A stretch of DNA of 5,021 nt from assembly GCA_013816695.1 (NCBI GenBank), contig JACDDZ010000144.1:1-5021 (forward strand), given 5' to 3'. The notes below the pieces were generated by a model. It was not told the origin of the DNA. It did not search any database and saw nothing but the letters and a program-made list of their open reading frames with translations. Position numbers and translations under genes: made by a program. This DNA is from Gemmatimonadaceae bacterium (GTDB lineage Bacteria; Gemmatimonadota; Gemmatimonadetes; Gemmatimonadales; Gemmatimonadaceae). Of this stretch, positions 1 to 5,021 are shown piece after piece (the stretch's first letter is position 1; every line of letters begins with the position of its first letter).

Positions 1-687
1 AACTGGACCAAGCGCTACGATGGCGACGCGTCGATATTCGACGGAACCCAGGTGATGTTTCCCGACATCAGCTTTCGCTGGTCGGTTAAGCCGGCAGGTC
101 TCAACGCGGTCGTTAGCAGCATTTCATCGGGCGCGCGATTTGTGGAGACGAGACAGTACAACACTGCCCCGCCGCTGGCTGCTTCGGCTGGGGCCCTGCG
201 TCCCGACCTGGTTGATCGCGGGCGCTCACTTGTCAGGAGCTATCCGCTCAACACTACTATAGTATGGGCGGGTGAGCGCCCCTTCGCGTCCACTTTTGGG
301 TACTCCCTCAATGAGCGGCGGGAAATGCGCCCGGGAATGCAAACCAACGGGTCAACGGCAGACTGGAGCGCCGAACTGGCGAAGCCATTCCGCCTTCCAC
401 ATCAGTGGAACATGCCCGGTGACCTGCGCACGAGGCTCAGCTACCAGGCGACACATGGCGATAACTTTATTCTGAACCCGCTCGCACAGAGCCTGCGCAG
501 CAGGCTGAGCGACAACGGCCGCCGCTCGTTCAGCTTCAACGCGGATGCCGACGTAGCTGAGAACCTTTCATCGAGTCTTGTTGTTTCCCGGCTGGTCAGC
601 TTCGATCGCAACCTCAATCGCAATTTCACCCAGACTGTCCTGAGCGCTGTAATGCACCTGCAATTCTTTGGCGGAGATTTAAAATGA
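1..687 (+). CDS. C-terminal part of a large outer-membrane beta-rich protein, probably SprA-like (5' end outside window)
   Basis: The reading frame is open from the first base (N-W-T-K-R-Y-D...) to a TGA at 685-687, so these 228 codons are the tail of a longer gene. The methionine at 55-57 is internal, not a start. The sequence has no catalytic motif. It shows alternating polar and hydrophobic stretches typical of outer-membrane beta-strands, such as SFSFNADADVAE followed by SSSLVVSRLVSF and then TVLSAVMHLQFF near the C-terminus. This layout, with an N-W-x(3)-Y-x-G segment followed by repeated strands and a final strand before a short polar tail, resembles the C-terminus of SprA (Sov), the giant outer-membrane pore of the type IX secretion system. 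The match is from memory and is weak at residue level. Another large beta-barrel or TonB-dependent-like protein is possible. The stop overlaps the start of the next gene (ATGA), which implies co-translation with the M28 lipoprotein. Confidence 0.5.
   Translation, partial: NWTKRYDGDASIFDGTQVMFPDISFRWSVKPAGLNAVVSSISSGARFVETRQYNTAPPLAASAGALRPDLVDRGRSLVRSYPLNTTIVWAGERPFASTFGYSLNERREMRPGMQTNGSTADWSAELAKPFRLPHQWNMPGDLRTRLSYQATHGDNFILNPLAQSLRSRLSDNGRRSFSFNADADVAENLSSSLVVSRLVSFDRNLNRNFTQTVLSAVMHLQFFGGDLK
673..676 (+). promoter_or_regulatory. Ribosome binding site for the M28/QC-like lipoprotein gene
   Basis: GGAG, within GGCGGAG at 670-676, lies 7 bases before the ATG at 684, inside the end of the upstream coding region. 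It supports the 684 start. A second ATG follows directly at 687 and would change the protein by only one residue. Confidence 0.6.
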
Positions 688-1589
688 TGCGGCGCACAAT
701 CCTCGCGGGTGCGGTGTTCCTCGCAGCCTGCAACGACGCTGCGCAGCCCAACTCGGAATTCGACGGCAAGGCGGCGCTCGAGTACGCTCGCGCTCAGATG
801 AGCTTTGGCGCGCGCGTCCCGGGAACCGTTAACGCCCAGAAAGCCGGTGACTGGATCGAAGCACGCATGCGCGAGCGCGCAGACACGGTAATCGTCCAGA
901 AATGGACTCACACGACTATCAAAGGGAAGCAGCTCCCGATGCGGAACATCTTTGCGCAGTTCCGGCCGGAGCTTACCGAGCGCGTACTATATGTCACCCA
1001 CTGGGATTCGCGGCCCACTGCCGATCAATCCGAGAAGCTCGGCGACTGGCAGCTCCCGGTCCCTGGTGCAAATGACGGCGCTTCCGGCGTCGGATTGTTT
1101 GTTGCCCTGGGCGACCTTCTCAAGAAAACTCCGCCCAACGTGGGTGTGGATCTCCTGTTCGTCGATGGTGAGGATTACGGTGACTTTGGTGAGATGACGG
1201 ACGTGCTGGTTGGCTCGATGTTCTTCGCCGCGGACGTTAAGGCAAGGAACTACAAGCCGATCTACGGCGTCCTTTGGGACATGATAGGCGACAGGGACCT
1301 GCGCATTGCGAGGGAGCCCAATTCAGTCTCGGCCGCGCCGGAAGTCGTGAAACGGGTCTGGGATGTAGCCGCATCGCTCGGCTACCAGAAGTACTTCGTG
1401 CCGGAGATGTTTCCCGATCCAATTACTGATGACCACATCCCGCTGCTCCGCGCTGGTATGCACGTGATCGATGTCATCGATATCGATTATCCCTATCACC
1501 ACCGTACTTCTGACACGATGGACAAGATCAGCGCAGAATCCCTCAAGATCGTGGGAGACGTTGCAGCGGCGCTCGTAACCCGGCAATGA
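684..1589 (+). CDS. M28-family zinc lipoprotein, glutaminyl-peptide cyclotransferase-like
   Basis: This 301-residue exported protein probably converts N-terminal glutamine of peptides to pyroglutamate, or else acts as an M28 aminopeptidase. It starts with MMRRTILAGAVFLAAC, a lipoprotein signal with lipobox L13-A-A-C16; the next residue is Asn rather than Asp, so sorting to the outer membrane is plausible. The M28 metal-site motifs appear in order: THWDSRP (H106, D108), GANDGASG (D131), VDGEDYG (E163, D164), WDMIGD (D199), TDDHIPLLRAG (D249-H251) and YPYHHRTSDT (H272, H273). The DDHIPLLRAG block strongly recalls the DDHIPFLRRGV block of animal glutaminyl cyclases, where Asp and His residues line the active site. 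The Trp preceding the last zinc-ligand His in human QC is His here. The length suits the family. The gene overlaps both neighbours by ATGA, so it is probably translated as part of a three-gene operon. The family call is firm; the choice of cyclotransferase over peptidase is an inference. Confidence 0.85.
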   Translation: MMRRTILAGAVFLAACNDAAQPNSEFDGKAALEYARAQMSFGARVPGTVNAQKAGDWIEARMRERADTVIVQKWTHTTIKGKQLPMRNIFAQFRPELTERVLYVTHWDSRPTADQSEKLGDWQLPVPGANDGASGVGLFVALGDLLKKTPPNVGVDLLFVDGEDYGDFGEMTDVLVGSMFFAADVKARNYKPIYGVLWDMIGDRDLRIAREPNSVSAAPEVVKRVWDVAASLGYQKYFVPEMFPDPITDDHIPLLRAGMHVIDVIDIDYPYHHRTSDTMDKISAESLKIVGDVAAALVTRQ

Positions 1590-2680
1590 GCAGCGGGATG
1601 CTCGAGGAGCTGGAAACACCGATACCGGTTGTGGACCTCGACATCATGGAACGCAACATGGACCGGATGGCGAGGTACACTCTAAAGCACTCGCTGAACC
1701 TCCGTCCCCACACAAAGACTCACAAAAGTCCATGGATTGCCGCCGAGCAGGTCAAGCGCGGTGCGATTGGCGTAACATGCGCGACGCCGCGAGAAGCGGA
1801 GGCGATGAGTACCGTCACTGCCGATATCCTGCTTGGATTCCCAGCCATCGGTGAGAGGAAGGCCCGGCGCATTGCATCGATTCCGAAAAATGTGGACGTC
1901 ACCGTGGCGCTCGATTCTGAAACAGCGCTGATGGATCTCGCACAGGCCGCGCGCAAAGCCGATCGTGCGATTGGTGTATACGTCGAGCTGGACCTTGGAA
2001 TGCACCGTGTCGGTATTTCGTCGGCGGAGCAGGCTGCCGAGCTGGCAATGCTTGTCACCCAGACCCGTCCCCTCGAATACGCTGGAATCGCGTTCTATCC
2101 CGGGCACATTCGCAGTAGTGTGGGCGACCAGGGCCATTCGATCGAGATGCTCTCCACCAGTCTTGAGGACGCACTGGAGGTCATGGACTCGTTTGGAGTT
2201 CGACATCCGGTAGTGAGCGGCGGATCGACACCGACGGTTTGGCGCTCTCACGAAATCCGGGGCATGACCGAGATACGGCCTGGCACCTATGTATTCAATG
2301 ACCGTACTACAGCGATCATCGGCGCGTGTGACTGGGCGGATTGCGCCCTGACTGTTCTCGCAACTGTCATCAGCACAGCCGTTGAAGGTCAAGCGGTAAT
2401 CGACGCAGGCACGAAGTCACTTGGCCGCGAGCCAATTCGCGGAACTCCGGGCGAGGGTTTCGGGTCGCTGCTCGAGCACCCGGAAGTCACAGTTCGGGGG
2501 ATGTCGGAGGAGCACGGAATTCTCGAGCTCAAGGACTCAGACTGGAAGCCAGAAGTTGGAGAACGGGTGCGCGTAATCCCGAATCATGTGTGCATTGTTG
2601 TTCACCTGTTCGATGAGCTGGTTGGGATGCGAGGCACTACAATCGAAAAGCGCTGGCCCGTCGCTGCAAGAGGTCGATAA
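1586..2680 (+). CDS. PLP-dependent D-threonine aldolase / D-serine dehydratase family enzyme
   Basis: This 364-residue cytoplasmic enzyme belongs to the fold-type III (alanine racemase-like) PLP family that cleaves or deaminates D-hydroxy amino acids. The N-terminal half (about 10-250) is the barrel domain. It opens with TPIPVVDLDIMERNM, then RPHTKTHK (40-47), in which K44 is the likely PLP Schiff-base lysine. SGGSTPT (211-217) is the likely phosphate-binding loop and RPGTYVFND (231-239) the conserved strand before the second domain. The C-terminal beta domain (about 255-355) contains DAGTKSL (273-279), EEHG (308-311) and PNHVC (332-336). H334 and C336 match the His-x-Cys metal pair (zinc or manganese) of D-serine dehydratase and D-threonine aldolase. 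All key residues are present and the length is normal. Substrate cannot be decided from the sequence. The ATG at 1586 overlaps the upstream stop (ATGA) but has no clear Shine-Dalgarno; the ATG at 1598, four codons on, is an alternative start. No link to the preceding export-related genes is obvious beyond shared transcription. Confidence 0.88.
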   Translation: MSSGMLEELETPIPVVDLDIMERNMDRMARYTLKHSLNLRPHTKTHKSPWIAAEQVKRGAIGVTCATPREAEAMSTVTADILLGFPAIGERKARRIASIPKNVDVTVALDSETALMDLAQAARKADRAIGVYVELDLGMHRVGISSAEQAAELAMLVTQTRPLEYAGIAFYPGHIRSSVGDQGHSIEMLSTSLEDALEVMDSFGVRHPVVSGGSTPTVWRSHEIRGMTEIRPGTYVFNDRTTAIIGACDWADCALTVLATVISTAVEGQAVIDAGTKSLGREPIRGTPGEGFGSLLEHPEVTVRGMSEEHGILELKDSDWKPEVGERVRVIPNHVCIVVHLFDELVGMRGTTIEKRWPVAARGR

Positions 2681-2756
2681 CAGGCAGACGAAGTTTTACG
2701 ATCTCCTGTAAAGTGTTTTGGTTTTGCGCGCGGGAATTCTGTGTTTACATCAAGGC
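2681..2756 (+). other. Intergenic gap between the two transcription units
   Basis: This is the only clear gap between genes in the window, and so the most likely place for a promoter serving the comEA/pilB-like pair. It is noticeably AT-rich in 2694-2725. A small inverted repeat, TTTAC (2695-2699) and GTAAA (2708-2712), is followed by a T-rich run, but the stem is only 5 weak pairs. I could not find a convincing -35/-10 pair or a strong terminator, so only the gap itself is supported. Confidence 0.4.
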
Positions 2757-3281
2757 ATGCCCACACCGGCGGAGCGAAAGGCACTGATATTTCTCAGCTC
2801 GGTCATCGTTCTCGGGGGCGCGACGCGTCTATATCGCAGCAGAGCTGAAGGCGAGCCAGTCGATCGGGAGTCTGCTGCGGCCCTTCACCGCCAGATTGCG
2901 GCCGTCGATTCCGCGATCGGAGGCAAGCGTTCAACAGGCAGGCGCAAGAAAAGAGGATCCAAAAGGGGCGCTCCGAACAATCCGCCCCTCGTTCCCCTGA
3001 TTATTGACTTGGATGTCGCCTCGGCAGCACAGATTGAGACCCTTCGCGGCATCGGTCCGGCGTTGGCCGCCAGGATAGTGGCGGATCGTGATTCCGTCGG
3101 CGCGTTTGGCTCGATGGACGCATTTCAGAGGGTCAGGGGAGTTGGTCCCGCACTGGCCGGAAAGCTGGGAGCCAATGTAACTTTTTCGGGGGTGCCGCGT
3201 CCTGTAAACACTGTAGTTTCAAGGCGATCCGTTAAGAAGAACCCCAAACGGAAAAGCCGCCGGAGGGAAGAGGTTTATTGA
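2757..3281 (+). CDS. ComEA-like helix-hairpin-helix DNA-binding protein with N-terminal membrane anchor
   Basis: This 174-residue protein probably binds double-stranded DNA without sequence specificity, as ComEA does when taking up DNA during natural transformation. A short hydrophobic segment (about residues 9-22, ALIFLSSVIVLGGA) is a likely membrane anchor. A linker follows with a strongly basic patch (57-70, containing GRRKKRGSKRG). The ComEA-type domain spans about 82-144: IIDLDVASAAQIETL, then a first hairpin GIGPALA (98-104), then F-G-S-M-D-A-F, then a second hairpin GVGPALA (128-134). The C-terminal tail is again very basic (156-170, with KKNPKRKSRRR). I chose the ATG at 2757; the frame extends upstream to a TTG at 2718, but those residues would put a poor leader before the anchor. 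The Shine-Dalgarno at 2757 is poor (AAGG only 1 base away), so the start is uncertain. The stop overlaps the TTG start of the downstream pilB-like gene, linking the two. It could instead be a DNA-binding HhH protein unrelated to competence. Confidence 0.8.
   Translation: MPTPAERKALIFLSSVIVLGGATRLYRSRAEGEPVDRESAAALHRQIAAVDSAIGGKRSTGRRKKRGSKRGAPNNPPLVPLIIDLDVASAAQIETLRGIGPALAARIVADRDSVGAFGSMDAFQRVRGVGPALAGKLGANVTFSGVPRPVNTVVSRRSVKKNPKRKSRRREEVY
3262..3267 (+). promoter_or_regulatory. Ribosome binding site deciding the TTG start of the pilB-like gene
   Basis: GGAGGG is a strong Shine-Dalgarno inside the end of the comEA-like gene, 10 bases before the TTG at 3278. A second purine run, AGAGG (3269-3273), lies 4 bases from it. 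The first downstream ATG (3317) would cut away the first c-di-GMP motif of the protein, so this site favours the TTG. Confidence 0.6.
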
Positions 3282-5021
3282 CAGCACCTGCCGCAACACC
3301 TGAGCGAATTGGCGAAATGTTGCTCCGCGAGGGCCTGATTACGGCTGAACAACTCAGCCAGGCCCTCCAGGAACAACAGCAAAGCGGTACACGTCTCGGC
3401 TATAATCTCGTGAAGCTGGGTTTCATTCAGGAAACCGAGCTCACACGGATTCTGGCGCGCCAGTACCGCATGCCTGCCGTCGACCTCACCAAGTTCGAAG
3501 TGGATCCGCGCGTCGCCAAGCTGATACCGGCGGAGCTGGCGATGAAGCACCTGGTCCTTCCGCTAAAGCGTGATGGACGTACGCTGACTGTCGCGATGGT
3601 AGAGCCTACCAACATCCGCGTTCTTGACGACCTGAAGTTCATCACCAGGTTCGACATTTTTCCGGTAATCGCCGGCGAGTTCACGCTGCGGAACCTGTTG
3701 GAGCGGGTGTTCGAATCGGGTGAAGCCCAGATGGAGAATCTCGTCGCGACAATTCTCGGCGACGACGATGCGGACATCGAGGTCCTGGAGACGGGCGACG
3801 AGGAAATGACGGCGGCGGCGCTCACTGTGGCCGTCAACGAAGCGCCGGTTGTAAAACTCATAAACGCCATCCTCACGGACGCAGTAAAACGGGGTGCATC
3901 AGACATCCATTTCGAATGTTTCGAGCACGAGCTTCGTCTCCGGTATCGCGTGGACGGTGCTCTCCAGGAAATCATGAAGCCGCCGATGAAGATGCGTGCT
4001 GCGCTCATCTCGCGCTTCAAGATCATGGCGAATCTGAACATTGCTGAGCGTCGCGTGCCGCAGGATGGGCGCATCAAGCTCAAGATCGGCCGGCGGATCA
4101 TCGACTTCCGTGTTTCCACGCTCCCAACGCTGTTTGGCGAAAAGGTGGTACTCCGGATTCTCGACAAGGGCAACCTGACTTTCGATCTCGAGAAGTTCGG
4201 AATTGAACCGCGCGCGGAACGCGAGCTGATGGAAGCCATATCCAATCCTTACGGGATGGTGCTCGTTACCGGCCCGACGGGTTCTGGCAAAACGACAACG
4301 CTTTATTCCGCACTGTCCAAGATCAACAACATCGACGTCAACATCATGACGGCCGAGGATCCGGTCGAGTACAATCTCTTCGGAATCAATCAGGTCCATG
4401 TGCGTCCCGAAGTAGGTCTTACATTTGCGTCCGCCCTCCGCGCTTTCCTGCGGCAGGACCCGAACATCATCATGCTCGGCGAAATCCGCGACATGGAAAC
4501 GGGAAGCATTGCAATCCGGGCAGCGCTAACGGGTCACCTTGTGCTCTCGACCTTGCACACCAACTCAGCACCGGAGACAGTTACCAGACTGCTTGACATG
4601 GGGCTCGAAGGATTCAATGTCGCGTCCGCTTTGAACCTCGTGCTTGCCCAGCGATTAATCCGGCGTATCTGCTCGAACTGCCCTGAGAAGTACACTCCGG
4701 CCGCCGAAGAATTCACGGCAGCCAAAGTCGGACCCGATACCACCCTGCGGGACCTGCAGTTCACAGAGGAGAGCATTCGGGATGCGAAAACGCGTGCGAC
4801 GAAGATCGCGGCTGAATACATAAGCACCGTGACGCTGGATACCAGGCTTCGCGACCTACCCTATTTCAAGGGTCGCGGCTGTGAGCAGTGCGGCAAGACC
4901 GGGCTTCGCGGACGGCAGGGACTCTATGAAGTTCTTTTCCTCACACCGCCCCTCAGAAAGCTTATCATGCAGAATGCAGGAGCAGCCGATATTACCAGGA
5001 AGGCAATTGAAGAGGGAATGC
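3278..5021 (+). CDS. pilB: PilB/GspE-family type IV pilus assembly ATPase with MshEN c-di-GMP domain (3' end outside window)
   Basis: This cytoplasmic hexameric ATPase would power pilus extension (or type II secretion). 581 codons are visible and the frame is still open; by family comparison only a few dozen residues are missing. The MshEN domain lies at the N-terminus with two 24-residue c-di-GMP motifs, R10-Q33 (RIGEMLLREG...) and R39-Q62 (RLGYNLVKLG...), separated by 5 residues. The ATPase core follows: GASDIHFE (206-213), RYRVDG (222-227), Walker A GPTGSGKTT (332-340, K338), Asp box TAEDPVEY (358-365), Walker B IIMLGEIRD (397-405, E402) and His box TGHLVLSTLHT (418-428). A zinc tetracysteine motif, C465-x2-C468 and C535-x2-C538, has 66 residues between its pairs, longer than the roughly 30 usual in GspE. 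All catalytic residues are intact. The TTG start overlaps the comEA-like stop (TTGA) and keeps motif 1 whole; an ATG start at 3317 would remove its beginning. The MshEN domain and ComEA-like neighbour favour PilB over GspE, but pilC or pilT is not visible to confirm it. Confidence 0.92.
   Translation, partial: MTAPAATPERIGEMLLREGLITAEQLSQALQEQQQSGTRLGYNLVKLGFIQETELTRILARQYRMPAVDLTKFEVDPRVAKLIPAELAMKHLVLPLKRDGRTLTVAMVEPTNIRVLDDLKFITRFDIFPVIAGEFTLRNLLERVFESGEAQMENLVATILGDDDADIEVLETGDEEMTAAALTVAVNEAPVVKLINAILTDAVKRGASDIHFECFEHELRLRYRVDGALQEIMKPPMKMRAALISRFKIMANLNIAERRVPQDGRIKLKIGRRIIDFRVSTLPTLFGEKVVLRILDKGNLTFDLEKFGIEPRAERELMEAISNPYGMVLVTGPTGSGKTTTLYSALSKINNIDVNIMTAEDPVEYNLFGINQVHVRPEVGLTFASALRAFLRQDPNIIMLGEIRDMETGSIAIRAALTGHLVLSTLHTNSAPETVTRLLDMGLEGFNVASALNLVLAQRLIRRICSNCPEKYTPAAEEFTAAKVGPDTTLRDLQFTEESIRDAKTRATKIAAEYISTVTLDTRLRDLPYFKGRGCEQCGKTGLRGRQGLYEVLFLTPPLRKLIMQNAGAADITRKAIEEGM

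Noticed and set aside
252..265. AT-rich near-palindrome (ACTATAGTAT) resembling a -10 box
   Set aside because: It lies inside the first coding region with no matching -35 element and no gene start nearby on either strand.
1682..2392. Long antisense open frame opposite the D-threonine aldolase-like gene
   Set aside because: The sense frame has clear family motifs throughout; the antisense product shows no domain and no upstream ribosome binding site was evident.
2695..2725. Possible terminator: TTTAC/GTAAA inverted repeat followed by T-rich sequence
   Set aside because: The stem is 5 mostly A-T pairs with an 8-base loop, and the T tract is interrupted by G, too weak for a confident intrinsic terminator.
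2718..2756. Upstream TTG start extending the ComEA-like protein by 13 residues
   Set aside because: The extension places MVLRAGILCLHQG before a normal anchor-type N-terminus and has no visible ribosome binding site; the ATG at 2757 gives a more typical protein.
3427..4399. Long antisense open frames opposite the pilB-like gene
   Set aside because: They lie opposite a frame with all PilB motifs intact, give low-complexity Ser/Arg-rich products with no recognisable domain, and are expected from GC-biased codon use.

Overview
This window carries five protein-coding genes, all on the + strand and tightly packed. The first and last run off the window edges. The DNA is moderately GC-rich, and no RNA genes, mobile elements, CRISPR arrays or long repeats were seen. 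The gene set combines an apparent SprA-type outer-membrane protein C-terminus, a QC-like M28 lipoprotein and a type IV pilus/competence pair. This suggests a diderm bacterium, perhaps Gemmatimonadota or another GC-rich relative of the FCB group. That assignment is inferred from gene content and was not tested by a search.

Region 1 (1-2680) looks like one transcription unit of three genes joined by 4-base ATGA stop/start overlaps. They are the C-terminal 228 codons of a large outer-membrane beta-rich protein (SprA-like, tentative), an M28-family lipoprotein that most resembles glutaminyl-peptide cyclotransferases, and a PLP-dependent fold-type III enzyme of the D-threonine aldolase/D-serine dehydratase family. 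If the SprA and cyclotransferase calls hold, an export pore and an N-terminal pyroglutamate-forming enzyme are translationally coupled. This is attractive because pyroglutamate formation on exported proteins is known in Bacteroidetes.

A 76-base gap (2681-2756) separates this from region 2 (2757-end). Region 2 holds a small, very basic ComEA-like helix-hairpin-helix protein with an N-terminal hydrophobic anchor. Its stop codon overlaps the TTG start of a PilB/GspE-type secretion ATPase. The ATPase has an N-terminal MshEN domain with both 24-residue c-di-GMP motifs and the standard 5-residue spacer, all Walker/Asp/His boxes, and a zinc tetracysteine motif whose two halves lie unusually far apart. 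Together the pair suggests pilus-driven DNA uptake with pilus extension controlled by c-di-GMP.

No wholly new system is evident. The points most worth following are the SprA-cyclotransferase coupling, the ComEA-PilB coupling and the expanded zinc region of PilB.
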